A DNA stretch of 64,000 bases, from NCBI GenBank assembly GCA_963717075.1, contig CAVQVI010000006.1, positions 248,001-312,000 on the forward strand, given 5' to 3'. Numbering within the stretch: the stretch's first letter is position 1; the number at the start of each line of letters is the position of its first letter. Below the pieces are notes generated by a model. That model did no database searches. It saw nothing but the letters and a program-made list of their open reading frames with translations, and had not been told where the DNA came from. The position numbers were made by a program, and so were the translations under genes. This document shows, in pieces, positions 53,306 to 62,156 of the stretch. The DNA is from JBGOTP01 sp963717075. GTDB taxonomy: Bacteria > Acidobacteriota > Vicinamibacteria > Vicinamibacterales > CAVVIG01.

Positions 53306-54478
53306 TCAGTTTCCCGCCTGGCGCTCTGCTTTGTATTTCTGCGTCATCGCCTCCACTGCACTGGCCTGCTGCGCCGCGAGCTCAGGTCGCACCGCCTCCG
53401 CCCTCCCCTTGGCCTCGAGTGTGCTCACCGACTGGCCCTGAAACTGCGGCATCACGTGCCGCGCGATCAGCTCGTAATTGCGCCGCGTTGCCTCGGGGTT
53501 CGCCCACTCGTGCGCCAGCAAGAGATAGGCGCCAAACCCGCCGTTCGACTGCTTCATCAGGCGATCGATTTGTTCTGTGCACATATCGTGTGTGCCGATG
53601 GCGCCCAACCCGGAGGTGTTGATAAATGCGATCATCTCCGCCACGGTCGTGCCGGCCACGGACATCTGCGGAAAGGCGGCGACCGTCTGAAAATACTTGA
53701 ACCACTGCTCAATCCCGAACTCAACGTCGCGGTAGGCCTGCTCCCTCGTCTCGGCACAATGCACGAGCCCGACGAGGCGCCATGACGCGCGATCCACGGT
53801 GGTTTCGAAATGACGCGCCCGCTCCTCCATCACGTCCCAGTGCATCGCGAGCGCGTCGAACCCGGCCGCCTGCGTCGCGCCGATTGATAACAGTCCGACA
53901 CCATGTTTGCCGGCGACACGCGGGCCGCTGGGCGAGGCCACCGCGGCGACGGCGACGTCGAACAGCGGCTGTGAGTAGGGCCGAAGGTGCAGCCGGGCCT
54001 CGCGAAGATCCCAGCGGTGATTCTTGAACGTGACCGGCGTCTCCGTTCGCAACAGCGTCATGATGATGTCCAGACTCTGCTCCATGAGCTCGCGGGTCTC
54101 GGCCTGGCTGACGCCGATCATCGCCGCGTCCGTGGGCAGGGATCCCGGACCAACGCCGAGCATCGCGCGGCCGCGTGTCAGGTGATCGAGCAGAACGATC
54201 CGCTCCGCCACCCAGAGCGGATTGTGGTAACTCAGGCTGACCACACCGGTTCCCAGCTTGATGCGGCGAGTGCGCTCGGCGGCGGCCGCGATGAAGATCT
54301 CCGGCGACGCGATTATTTCGCTGCCGGCCGAGTGATGTTCGCCAATCCACGCTTCGTCGTAGCCTAGCGCGTCGAGGTACTGGATGAGATCGAGGTCACG
54401 CGTCAGCGCGAGAGTGGGATTCTGGCCGGGAGGGTGAAACGGCGCGAGAAAGATGCCGAACCGGAGCCGCGTGCTCAT
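53306..54478 (-). CDS. LLM-class flavin-dependent oxidoreductase
   Basis: 390 residues from ATG 54478, six bases after AGGAGA. Luciferase-like TIM-barrel: RFGIFLAPFHPPGQNPTLAL, DALGYDEAWIGEHHSAGSEI, RIKLGTGVVSLSYHNPLWVA, ERIVLLDHLTRGRAMLGVGP, GSLPTDAAMIGVSQAETREL, and VAVAAVASPSGPRVAGKHGV later. These enzymes use reduced flavin (FMNH2 or F420) to oxidise organic substrates. The HH pair after GE is typical of the FMN monooxygenase side. No reductase partner is adjacent, although the FNR-like protein at 50820 could supply electrons, which is speculation. Confidence 0.92.
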   Translation of the reverse strand: MSTRLRFGIFLAPFHPPGQNPTLALTRDLDLIQYLDALGYDEAWIGEHHSAGSEIIASPEIFIAAAAERTRRIKLGTGVVSLSYHNPLWVAERIVLLDHLTRGRAMLGVGPGSLPTDAAMIGVSQAETRELMEQSLDIIMTLLRTETPVTFKNHRWDLREARLHLRPYSQPLFDVAVAAVASPSGPRVAGKHGVGLLSIGATQAAGFDALAMHWDVMEERARHFETTVDRASWRLVGLVHCAETREQAYRDVEFGIEQWFKYFQTVAAFPQMSVAGTTVAEMIAFINTSGLGAIGTHDMCTEQIDRLMKQSNGGFGAYLLLAHEWANPEATRRNYELIARHVMPQFQGQSVSTLEAKGRAEAVRPELAAQQASAVEAMTQKYKAERQAGN

Positions 54479-54708
54479 ACATGTTCTCCTGGGCCCAGAG
54501 ATGTGTTCACGTGCCGGCGATGCGACCGGCCCACGAGCTGAGAGCATACTCGGCTGCGCGGCGGTCCGCATCGTATACCGGCGGACTGCACACAATAGAC
54601 TTATAAATAGCTGTCTTCCGTCTGTCTTCCGTTTTGAGATGTTGATTGGATCGGCAGCAACTCATGGTGTCGGGGATCAAGGAGGCGACAGGCAGGCAGC
54701 GAAATCCA

Positions 54709-55107
54709 TCAGCTCCGTGGTCGAGCGATGAAGATGCTCACGGGCGATGGTGTGGGGACGATCGTTTCCAGATAAGCCCATCTCCGAACGCAGGGCGCCG
54801 TACTGCGGACCGGTGCGCTCGCGGCCTCCGGCCGCGACGAGCATATGCAGGTCGATCCACTTGTTCAGATAGAACTCTGAGGTCTCAGGGATAGCGGCTT
54901 CGATGAGAATGAGATGGGCTCCGAGCTTCATCGCCTTCCGGACATTGTTGAGAATAGCAGCCGCTTCCAACGGGGCCCAGTCGTGAATCACCGAACGCAA
55001 CATGTAGGCGTCAGCTCCAGTCGGCACGCTCACGAAGAAGTCGCCGACGACAGGCGTGACCCGGTCATGGGGCACCGCGTTGGCGACCATGACTAAGGCC
55101 TGTTTAG
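54709..55107 (-). pseudogene. O-methyltransferase, 5'-truncated and frameshifted
   Basis: The C-terminal SAM-binding half of a Methyltransf_2 (caffeate OMT-like) protein: RVTPVVGDFFVSVPTGADAY, MLRSVIHDWAPLEAAAILNN, VRKAMKLGAHLILIEAAIPE, LHMLVAAGGRERTGPQYGAL. HDW is the family's substrate-loop motif. The expected ending (VPTPSPVSIFIARPRS-stop at 54709) is in another frame after about 54735. Everything before 55107, including SAM motif I and the dimerisation domain, is missing, and a stop lies just upstream. It cannot bind SAM properly and is a relic. Confidence 0.8.
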
Positions 55108-55322
55108 TTCACCGCCGGTTTCGCCGACACGGGGTGGCGTTGTTCATTCCTGACGTGACGAGCAGCGGGGTTCGGTGTTCAATGGCGAAACACCGCTGCG
55201 GAGTACCACAAGTACAGGGCCTGGTCGCCAGTGATCCGGGGGATCGTGACCTCGGCTCGCTACGCTCGCCCCCGGTCACTCGCGAAACAGCTGGCTGCGT
55301 GGGCGGGCGCTCTCGTCGGGTC

Positions 55323-55943
55323 TCATCTAGCCCGTGTTGTGGTGATTGACGACTGCTTGGCGCACGTGTCCTGGGATGAGTGCGCCGGATGTCGAAGCCG
55401 TGGGTTGCTGGCAGAGTCTTGTTCTGGGACTACTGGGCCTCCAGTAAGAATCAAAGCGCCGAGGACCCACGGCATCATGTGAATGAGCAGTGGCGGCCCG
55501 AACCAGGGAACCGCGAGCAGAGCGAAGCCGATGCACAACCATGCGGCCGCTCTGGGCACGATGCGAGTCTTTAGAAGAGCGATCCCGTAAGCCACCAAAG
55601 CCAGGTACGCCAGCACGTGGTAGATCCCGAACCCCAAGCCCGCCCACATGCGCCACGGCTCGTACCAGCCGGGCGCCGCTCCCACGCGCCGAAACTCCTC
55701 GACGGCCAATGGCATGACGGTCAAGCGGAAGCCGAGATGCATCACAAAGAACACCGCGCCGAACAGATACGCGAGAAGCCCTAACGTTGCCCAGAAGCGA
55801 TCCCCCGCCTCCTGCAAGGCCAGTCGCAGGATCACTGCCAGCGAAAGAATGTCGCCGGCAGCAAAACTGAGGCCGGCCGCCCGTCTGACCACAGCAACGA
55901 CGACCAGTGCGACGAACACCAGCGGTCCGAGCCATGTGGGCAT
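55323..55943 (-). CDS. Hypothetical integral membrane protein
   Basis: 206 residues. Five or six hydrophobic helices: WLGPLVFVALVVVAVV, AGDILSLAVILRLALQ, ATLGLLAYLFGAVFFVMHLG, IYHVLAYLALVAYGIALL, AAAWLCIGFALLAVPWFGPP and MMPWVLGALILTG, followed by a polar tail of about 35 residues. The layout resembles the DUF4386/DoxX-like group, but I cannot name the family. It has no obvious partner; an O-methyltransferase relic lies downstream and a kinase stub with the epoxide-hydrolase genes upstream on the other strand. Confidence 0.6.
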   Translation of the reverse strand: MPTWLGPLVFVALVVVAVVRRAAGLSFAAGDILSLAVILRLALQEAGDRFWATLGLLAYLFGAVFFVMHLGFRLTVMPLAVEEFRRVGAAPGWYEPWRMWAGLGFGIYHVLAYLALVAYGIALLKTRIVPRAAAWLCIGFALLAVPWFGPPLLIHMMPWVLGALILTGGPVVPEQDSASNPRLRHPAHSSQDTCAKQSSITTTRAR

Positions 55944-56070
55944 GGGACCTCCCCTCCATCAGTTCAGGAATGGGCGATTGTCTCACTGTCGCGCCTGAAC
56001 CCGCCCGGTAACCTCGGATCGCCAGATCGGCGTTGATGGCGAGTTCGCTCCCGCGAGGCCTTTCCGCCCG

Positions 56071-56076
56071 TATAAT
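56071..56076 (+). promoter_or_regulatory. TATAAT box before the kinase stub and hydrolase genes
   Basis: A perfect TATAAT lies eleven bases before TTG 56087. No clear -35 is seen at the usual distance. If it works, transcription would begin close to the stub's start codon and would carry the two epoxide-hydrolase-like genes. In this lineage such boxes often precede kinase genes, so it may have arrived with the stub (inference). Confidence 0.35.
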
Positions 56077-56086
56077 TCACCGCAAT

Positions 56087-56188
56087 TTGGCTCTGACGCT
56101 TGGGACTCGTCTCGGTGTCTACGAAATCACAGCGCCCATTGGTGAAGGCGGGATGGGCCAGGTCTATCGGGCGACGGAGGATCACTCC
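56087..56188 (+). pseudogene. N-terminal stub of a Ser/Thr kinase in frame with a downstream hydrolase
   Basis: From TTG 56087 the reading LALTLGTRLGVYEITAPIGE followed by GGMGQVYRATED is the exact start of a PknB-type kinase: the strand before the glycine-rich loop, the loop itself and the first residues after it. The kinase then ends abruptly and the frame passes into the signal peptide of the hydrolase at 56189. The stub supplies GGAGG eight bases before that ATG. It is clearly a leftover of a larger kinase gene. Confidence 0.8.
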
Positions 56189-57472
56189 ATGTCCAACGGG
56201 ACGCCGTCAATGCTGCGCAAGGCTGGACAAGGCGCGCTCGTGGCCGTGTTGCTGTGCGGCGTCGGCCAACTGGTCGCAACCGCGGCCGGCCAGGGCACCA
56301 GAAGTCGGCGCGATGATGATGCGTCCGTCCGCCCGTTCACGATAAAGGTTCCCGACGCCGTGCTGAAGGACCTGCACGAGCGTCTCGTGGACACCCGGTG
56401 GCCCGATCAGCTCGCGGGCGCCGATTGGACTTACGGGACCAATCTTGAATATCTGACGCAGCTTGTCGCCTACTGGCGGGACAAGTACGACTGGCGCGAG
56501 CAGGAGCGCCGCATCAACAAGCTGCCCCAGTTCAAGACGAAGATCGACGGTCTCGACATTCATTTCATCCACAAGAAGTCGCGCGAGCCCAACGCCTTTC
56601 CCATCATCATGCTGCACGGGTGGCCAGGCACCTTCTTCGAGTTCTCGAAGGTCGTGGAGCCGCTGGCCGACCCGCGCAGTCACTCCGGCGACCCGAAGGA
56701 CGCGTTCGACGTGGTCGTCGTGTCACTCCCAGGGTTTGGCTTCTCGGAGAAGCCGAGCCACCAGGGACACTCACGCGAGCGCACGTCCAGGATCTTCATC
56801 GAGCTGATGAACCGCCTCGGGTACAAGAAGTACGGTGTGCAGGCCGGCGACGTCGGCTACGCCGTGGCGGCCCTCATGGGCCTCAACGATCCAAAGAACA
56901 TCGCCGGCCTGCAGTTGAATCGCTGCGGTGGGGAAGCGCCCGATCCAAAGAATCCCAATGCCGGACTGACCGCTGAAGAGATACGGCTGCGGGACGAGCC
57001 TCGATTTGGCCCCGACGAAATGGGTTACGCCAACATTCAGGGCACCAAACCACAAACGCTCGGGTACGTGCTGAACGACTCGCCCGTTGGTCAGGCGGCG
57101 TGGATCGTCGAGAAGTACCGCAAATGGTGCGACTGCAAAGGCGATCCGGAAAAGGGCTTCACGAAAGACGAGCTCTTGACGACGGTGATGATCTACTGGG
57201 TGACGCAGACGGCGACTTCGTCTGCTCGCTACTATTACGAGGGACAGCACATTCCCGAACCGCCCTACGCGCCGATTCGTGAGCGGATTACGGTGCCGAC
57301 CGGATGTTCGGCCTTCCCAGGCGAAGTGGGGTTCACACCACGAAGCTGGGCGAATCAATATTTCAATGTGCAGCGGTTCACGATGTTCGACAAAGGTGGC
57401 CACTTTCCCGCGCTCGAACAGCCTGAGCTGCTGACCGGCGAGGTGCGAGCGTTCTTTCGCGGACTGAGATGA
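56189..57472 (+). CDS. Secreted epoxide-hydrolase-like alpha/beta hydrolase, paralog 1
   Basis: 427 residues from ATG 56189 (GGAGG eight bases upstream). A signal peptide is likely (GALVAVLLCGVGQLVATAAG). The EHN N-terminal domain follows (RPFTIKVPDAVLKDLHERLV, DTRWPDQLAGADWTYGTNLE, YLTQLVAYWRDKYDWREQER). Then the hydrolase core: IIMLHGWPGTFFEFSKVVEP, VVVSLPGFGFSEKP, VQAGDVGYAVAALMG with the nucleophile Asp, and MFDKGGHFPALEQPELL with the catalytic His. The residue after the nucleophile is Val where Trp is common (GGDWG). It opens epoxides or a related ester outside the cytoplasm. Its stop overlaps the next gene. Confidence 0.88.
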   Translation: MSNGTPSMLRKAGQGALVAVLLCGVGQLVATAAGQGTRSRRDDDASVRPFTIKVPDAVLKDLHERLVDTRWPDQLAGADWTYGTNLEYLTQLVAYWRDKYDWREQERRINKLPQFKTKIDGLDIHFIHKKSREPNAFPIIMLHGWPGTFFEFSKVVEPLADPRSHSGDPKDAFDVVVVSLPGFGFSEKPSHQGHSRERTSRIFIELMNRLGYKKYGVQAGDVGYAVAALMGLNDPKNIAGLQLNRCGGEAPDPKNPNAGLTAEEIRLRDEPRFGPDEMGYANIQGTKPQTLGYVLNDSPVGQAAWIVEKYRKWCDCKGDPEKGFTKDELLTTVMIYWVTQTATSSARYYYEGQHIPEPPYAPIRERITVPTGCSAFPGEVGFTPRSWANQYFNVQRFTMFDKGGHFPALEQPELLTGEVRAFFRGLR

Positions 57473-58767
57473 CAAGCAGGTCTTCCATGTCAGGCGTGAA
57501 CGGAACAGCGGGTTGCCGCTTGGTGGCCGCCGCGCTCGTTGCCAGCTCGCTCGGTGGAGCCGTCGCGCTCGGGGCCGGCAAGGCCGGCCAGAGCCAGCCT
57601 GTCAACGCGAACGATACGTCCATCCGTCCATTCACGATCAACATCCCGGAACCGGCACTGAAGGATCTGAAGAAGCGTCTGGCACGCACGCGGTATCCGG
57701 ACGAACTGGTGGGCTCGGGGTGGAAGTACGGGATGAACCTGCAGTATCTGCAGGAACTCGTGGCGTACTGGCAGACCAAGTACGACTGGCGGGAGCAGGA
57801 GCGACGGCTCAATCGCTTCCCGCAGTTCAAGACCAGGATTGACGGGCTGGACATTCATTTCATCCACAAGAAGTCAGCTGAGCCGAACGCGTTCCCGATC
57901 GTCATGATTCATGGATGGCCGGGCACGTTCTACGAGTTCACGAAGGTGATCGATCCGCTGACCGACCCTCACCGTTTTGGCGGCGACCCGAAGGACGCGT
58001 TCGACGTCGTCGTTGTGTCGCTGCCGGGCTTTGGCTTCTCCGACCACACGACGGAGATGGGCTTTTCTCGCGTTCGCATCGCGAAGATGTTCATCGAGCT
58101 GATGCGTCGCCTTGGATACTCGCGCTACGGCGTGCAGGCAGGCGATGTCGGCTATGCGATCGCGTCGTATATGGGGCTCAACGACCCGCGGCATATTGCG
58201 GGCCTGCAGATGAATCGCTGCTCCGGCGCAGCGCCCGATCCGAAGAACCCCAACGCGGGGCTCACGGCCGAGGAAGTCCGGCTCCGCGACGAGCCGCGCT
58301 TCGGGCCGGATGAGGGCGGGTACGCGCTCATCCAGGGCACGAAGCCGCAGACGATTGGCTATGGGTTGAACGACTCGCCGGTCGGCCAGGCCGCCTGGGT
58401 CATCGAGAAGTACAACAAGTGGTGCGACTGTCACGGCGATCCGGAGAATCGGTACTCGAAGGACGACCTGCTGAACATTGCGATGATCTACTGGCTCACA
58501 GAGACCGGGCCATCCTCAGCGCGCTACTACTACGAGGTGCGTCACCTGGGCGAGCATCCGCAGAGGCCGTTGCCCGCGAAGGTGCAGGTGCCGACCGGAT
58601 GCTCCGCCTATCCGGGCGAAGTCGGGTTTACGCCGCGGAGCTGGGCCGAGCAGTACTTCAACGTGACCCGTTTCACCATCTTCCACGAGGGCGGCCACTT
58701 CCCGGCGCTCCAGGTGCCCGAGCTCCTGACGGGTGAGGTGCGTGCGTTCTTTCGAACCGTGAGATAG
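57469..58767 (+). CDS. Secreted epoxide-hydrolase-like alpha/beta hydrolase, paralog 2
   Basis: 432 residues. ATG 57469 overlaps the previous stop (ATGA); ATG 57487 is an alternative. It is a full-length paralog of the preceding gene with the same order: signal peptide (LVAAALVASSLGGAVALGAG), EHN domain (RPFTINIPEPALKDLKKRLA), IVMIHGWPGTFYEFTKVIDP, VVVSLPGFGFSDHTTE, VQAGDVGYAIASYMGLNDP and IFHEGGHFPALQVPELL. The tandem arose by duplication. The lid regions differ more than the core, suggesting different substrates. Both were likely kept for export. Confidence 0.88.
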   Translation: MTSRSSMSGVNGTAGCRLVAAALVASSLGGAVALGAGKAGQSQPVNANDTSIRPFTINIPEPALKDLKKRLARTRYPDELVGSGWKYGMNLQYLQELVAYWQTKYDWREQERRLNRFPQFKTRIDGLDIHFIHKKSAEPNAFPIVMIHGWPGTFYEFTKVIDPLTDPHRFGGDPKDAFDVVVVSLPGFGFSDHTTEMGFSRVRIAKMFIELMRRLGYSRYGVQAGDVGYAIASYMGLNDPRHIAGLQMNRCSGAAPDPKNPNAGLTAEEVRLRDEPRFGPDEGGYALIQGTKPQTIGYGLNDSPVGQAAWVIEKYNKWCDCHGDPENRYSKDDLLNIAMIYWLTETGPSSARYYYEVRHLGEHPQRPLPAKVQVPTGCSAYPGEVGFTPRSWAEQYFNVTRFTIFHEGGHFPALQVPELLTGEVRAFFRTVR

Positions 58768-58861
58768 ACAGAGCGATGTGAACGGTCGACTACCGCGGTG
58801 TCTTCAGGGAGCGGCCACGCGTTGATGGGACGGTGGGAATCATCAATAGAAGAGGGTGCCG

Positions 58862-59953
58862 ATGAAGCGCGTGGTTGTCGCGGTTACCCTGAGCGTGCTC
58901 AGCCTTGCGCTTGGGGAGGTTGCCACAACGCTCGATATCTATTTCATAGACGTCGAAGGCGGTCAATCCACACTCATTGTCACACCAACCGGCGAGTCCC
59001 TCCTCATCGATGCGGGGTACGGGCGCCGCATCGGTCGAGGCCAGGACACCAGCGACACCCTGGCGCGCGACCCGGAGCGCATTCTGGCGGCCACCCGTGC
59101 GGCCCACGTCGATCACATTGACTACCTGCTGATCACGCACTTCCACCCGGATCATGCGGGCGGTGTGCCGGAGTTGGCCTCCAAGATTCCCATCGGTACA
59201 TTCATTGACTACGGTGCCCCGCTCGGCACCGACCGCATGGCAACTGGCGTGTATCGCACCTACGAACCTGCGCGCGCCTCGCACCCCCACCTCGTGCCTG
59301 CCCCCGGGGATCGTCTGCCGATCCGGGGCATTGACGCGGACATCGTCAGCGTGGACGGTTTGGTGCTGTCCAAGCCGATTGAGGGCGCGGGGCAAGAAAA
59401 CGCGGCGTGCTCGACAGTCGAAGATCAGGAACCGGACGGCACGGAGAACTTCCGCTCCTTGGGCGTGCGCATTCAGTTCGGCGCGTTCCGCTTCCTCGAT
59501 CTGGGCGACTTGATGGGCAACACGCTGGCTTCGACGGTGTGTCCGAGGAATCTGCTGGGGGAAGCCGATGCCTATCTTGTCCCGCACCACGGGGACTACG
59601 ACGCCAACGTGCCAGCCGTCCTCGCAGCTGTCAAGCCGCGCGTGGCGATCATGAACAACGGTGCGACCAAGGGCGGGGATCCCGCCTCGTTCGCCACTCT
59701 CCACCGTCAGCCGGAATTGGAGGACGTGTGGCAACTGCATGCGTCGAATCGCCAAGGGGCCGCCAACTCACCGGACCAGTTCATCGCCAACGTGGACGAC
59801 GGCCAGACGTCGCACTGGATCAAGCTGACGGCGACGAGCAACGGCGATTTCACCATCGTCAACGGGCGCACGGGATTCACCAAGACGTATGCTGAAAGGG
59901 ACAAGCGAACGGTCCTAATCAAGTTCAATCCTGTCTTCGCGATGTTCCGTTAA
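58862..59953 (+). CDS. Secreted MBL-fold metallo-hydrolase (ComEC-like beta-lactamase domain)
   Basis: About 363 residues from ATG 58862 (GAGG a few bases upstream; GTG 58856 also in frame). Signal peptide VVVAVTLSVLSLALGEVA. Metal-binding LLITHFHPDHAGGVPELA is the HxHxDH signature, with IYFIDVEGGQSTLIVTPTGE and SLLIDAGYG before it, FLDLGDL and YLVPHHGDYDANVPAVLAAV after it. The order resembles the DNA-internalisation ComEC/Rec2 MBL domain proteins without the membrane part. The substrate is unknown. It follows the epoxide hydrolases after about 95 bases, perhaps in one transcript. Confidence 0.85.
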   Translation: MKRVVVAVTLSVLSLALGEVATTLDIYFIDVEGGQSTLIVTPTGESLLIDAGYGRRIGRGQDTSDTLARDPERILAATRAAHVDHIDYLLITHFHPDHAGGVPELASKIPIGTFIDYGAPLGTDRMATGVYRTYEPARASHPHLVPAPGDRLPIRGIDADIVSVDGLVLSKPIEGAGQENAACSTVEDQEPDGTENFRSLGVRIQFGAFRFLDLGDLMGNTLASTVCPRNLLGEADAYLVPHHGDYDANVPAVLAAVKPRVAIMNNGATKGGDPASFATLHRQPELEDVWQLHASNRQGAANSPDQFIANVDDGQTSHWIKLTATSNGDFTIVNGRTGFTKTYAERDKRTVLIKFNPVFAMFR

Positions 59954-59976
59954 GGGTCGGTATACTCGTTGACGCC

Positions 59977-60321
59977 GTGTTTAGGGCGTTCCTGCGTAGA
60001 TTGCAAGCACCGGTTCTGACGCGAGAGCGCGTGCGGCTGGCGTACGTCGTTGCCGTAGCGACGGATCTGCTTCAGTTGCTCCTGGGGCCTGCCGGCTGGC
60101 TGTTTGCCGATGAGCTACTCGACGTGGCGGCGATGGGTCTGATAGGTGGGTTGATCGGGTTCCATCCCTTGCTGCTGCCGACCTTTGCTCTGGAGTTCTT
60201 GCCGGTGACCGACATGCTGCCGACGTGGACGGGATGCGTGGCCCTTGTCGTGTCCTTTCGCGGGCGTCAGCAGGCCACGGTGCCGCCACCACATGACCCA
60301 GGGCCGTTCATCGACGTCTAA
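59977..60321 (+). CDS. Small hypothetical membrane protein
   Basis: 114 residues from GTG 59977. Two or three hydrophobic stretches: LAYVVAVATDLLQLLLGPAG, AAMGLIGGLIGFHPLLLP and GCVALVVSFR. Basic N-terminus (FRAFLRRLQAPVLTRERVRL) and Pro-rich end. I recall similar short proteins of unknown function in Acidobacteria and Deltaproteobacteria, but cannot name a family. It follows the MBL gene by 24 bases and may be co-transcribed. Confidence 0.6.
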   Translation: MFRAFLRRLQAPVLTRERVRLAYVVAVATDLLQLLLGPAGWLFADELLDVAAMGLIGGLIGFHPLLLPTFALEFLPVTDMLPTWTGCVALVVSFRGRQQATVPPPHDPGPFIDV

Positions 60322-60402
60322 CGTTTGTCACTGAATTTCTGAAGACGTCGTCCGAACACCTCGGCAACGTAATATTTCCTTGTATCTTGATTCAGGTGGT
60401 TC

Positions 60403-60603
60403 GTGCAGTCGCCCGACCATCCGCTGACGACAGCTCGATGTTTCCTACTGGCCCACGCGTCGGTTGGTCCGTCCTTGGACGATTTGATCAAGCTCGGCAA
60501 GGCCCTCTCGGGGCGGGAGCCGACACCCGAGGAAGTCGAGGAGACGCGCCAGATCCTCGCGCAGATTCCTCCCGCTCCACCCAGCGCGTGCCACTCTTCG
60601 TAA
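60403..60603 (+). CDS. Possible small protein, uncertain
   Basis: 66 codons from GTG 60403, with AGGTGG upstream. The middle (SLDDLIKLGKALSGREPTPE, EVEETRQILAQIPPAPP) reads like a genuine helical peptide, but the start (ARCFLLAHASVG) and end do not. It may be a fragment. No family or context supports it. Confidence 0.25.
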   Translation: MQSPDHPLTTARCFLLAHASVGPSLDDLIKLGKALSGREPTPEEVEETRQILAQIPPAPPSACHSS

Positions 60604-60982
60604 GTTCCAGCACATCGAGCGGTCGAGGCCAAGCGCTCATAACCCAGCGACTGCCGTCGCGTGCACCTCCCAGGACTGCTTAACGTAATTCTTCGAACAA
60701 TCAGACAAGGCCGTCTGAGTGCGTGATTGAGACGACACCCCCGGTAATTAGATAGATCCCCTGAGACGTGCGCAGCCGGCGCGGCGTCACATGACGACAT
60801 CACGTCACTTCGATACCTCGTGTCAAACGAGAGCCGTACGCTCGATTCACGCCAACTCACGGATGCTCAAGTGGTTGGACCACCTGCTGTGACGGTACAT
60901 GATCCGGCACGGAGCCTGCTCTGCTCACGCGTGGCGGACTCTCCCTTACCCCACTAGTGAACACAAGGAGTTAAAGTTAAAG
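60604..60982. other. Intergenic region, nothing recognised
   Basis: About 380 bases without a plausible gene. GC content is lower than in the coding neighbours, with AT-rich spots such as GTAATTAGATAGATCCCC. It ends in AAGGAG ahead of the next gene, at a wide spacing of twelve bases. Confidence 0.45.
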
Positions 60983-61424
60983 ATGAAGATCAAGGTGCTC
61001 GCTGTCACCATCATCGTCGGAATGGCCGCATTTCTCACTGAACCGCATGGCCCGTTGGGCGCGTTCTGGGCGCCGGCGCCGGACGTTCCCGCCGCTGTCG
61101 GCGTGCAGATCCCCCTCTTCATGGTCTTGGGAGTGGTCGAGGCGCTTGTCTGTGGGGCTGGCGTTGCGTTCTTGCTGTTCGGCTTTTCGACGGTCCGCCA
61201 CAACAACGTCTCCCCCGGGTTGGCCCGGGCCGCGCATCTGTCGATCACCTGGATCATGGTCAACTGGTGGGCGCACGACAGTCTGCACCTGCACAACGGG
61301 ATGGACTTGTCCGGCTTGCTGAAGATCGAGTACCGGCTTCCACATGACCCTTATCGCGGCCGGCCTAACCCTCGCGTGGTTCTTCTCTTCGGTCGCGAGG
61401 ACGCCGACGCCCGCGGCACGGTAG
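60983..61424 (+). CDS. Small membrane protein with a late frame break
   Basis: From ATG 60983. Hydrophobic helices: KIKVLAVTIIVGMAAFL, IPLFMVLGVVEALVCGAGVA, FLLFGFSTVRHNN, HLSITWIMVNWWAHDSLHLH, NGMDLSGLLKIEY. The fourth helix then lies in another frame (FHMTLIAAGLTLAWFFSSVA, ending at TAG 61422-61424), a one-base change near 61333. The corrected length is about 147. The His-rich HDSLHLHNG between helices is notable and could bind metal. No family name is certain. Confidence 0.6.
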
Positions 61425-62156
61425 GCGTGCGGAGCGCGTCGCTGCGGTAGGCTCCTGCCGCGCCCCGGTTGCGGGTGTTCGTCGGTGGCGTCTTGGCAAG
61501 TCCACGCCAGAACGCTATAGCTTCGACGGTTTCTTGTCCTGCGAAGGCGAGGAGCAGTTCAGCGGGCCATCGCCTCTGTCAGATCGATCATCATCGGAAC
61601 TTCCGATTCAGCATCCTCCAGCGGGTCTCGCCGGATATGGACGACGACGACGTCATCGGGCTTGAGGCAACCTGGAAGCAACGGCTGCATACGCGCCAGC
61701 CGTACGGCCTCAATGACAACTAGGTGGGTTGACCCGCCAGCAATCGTTCGACCGCGCCGGGCTGACGCTACAATCAGGTGCACCGATGACCGCTAAGCAA
61801 GGACTCGACGCCGCGAACGCCGCCGCGCCCGGCGAACGGCTCCGGCGCTACGAAACGATCTGCGGCCCGCGTGGATCGTGCCACCGGCGGACAGGGGAAA
61901 CTCCGCCAACCGGTCGACGTCTGGAGACTTGGCACGGGCTGCAGCGCGGGGCCGGGGCGAATTAGGCCGATCTGCATGACACCGAGCCTGCATAACCGCT
62001 CACGGACGTCGTTCCCGAGTCACCAAGGGCTGAGAAATCCTGTCGGGTGGAGCGGATCATCCCTACGTCGTTTGGACCAAGCCGCTGGCGCGGCGGACGC
62101 TACGCGTGAGGCGCGCTCGAACCGGGGCGTAGCGTACGGGTCACAGGAGGTGTCTT
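61425..62156. other. Gene-poor stretch before the recombinases
   Basis: About 730 bases. A frame from 61469 to 61723 ends with DVIGLEATWKQRLHTRQPYG, which recalls the C-terminus of GIY-YIG-type proteins and may be a relic. From 61724 to 62156 I see no gene. Just before the recombinase are CGCTACGCG and CGTAGCGTACG-like short inverse motifs and the ribosome site CAGGAGG. Confidence 0.4.

Noticed and set aside
61469..61723. GIY-YIG nuclease-like gene
   Set aside because: Only the last 25 or so residues resemble the family, and the catalytic GIY and YIG segments are absent. It is mentioned only in the gap description.
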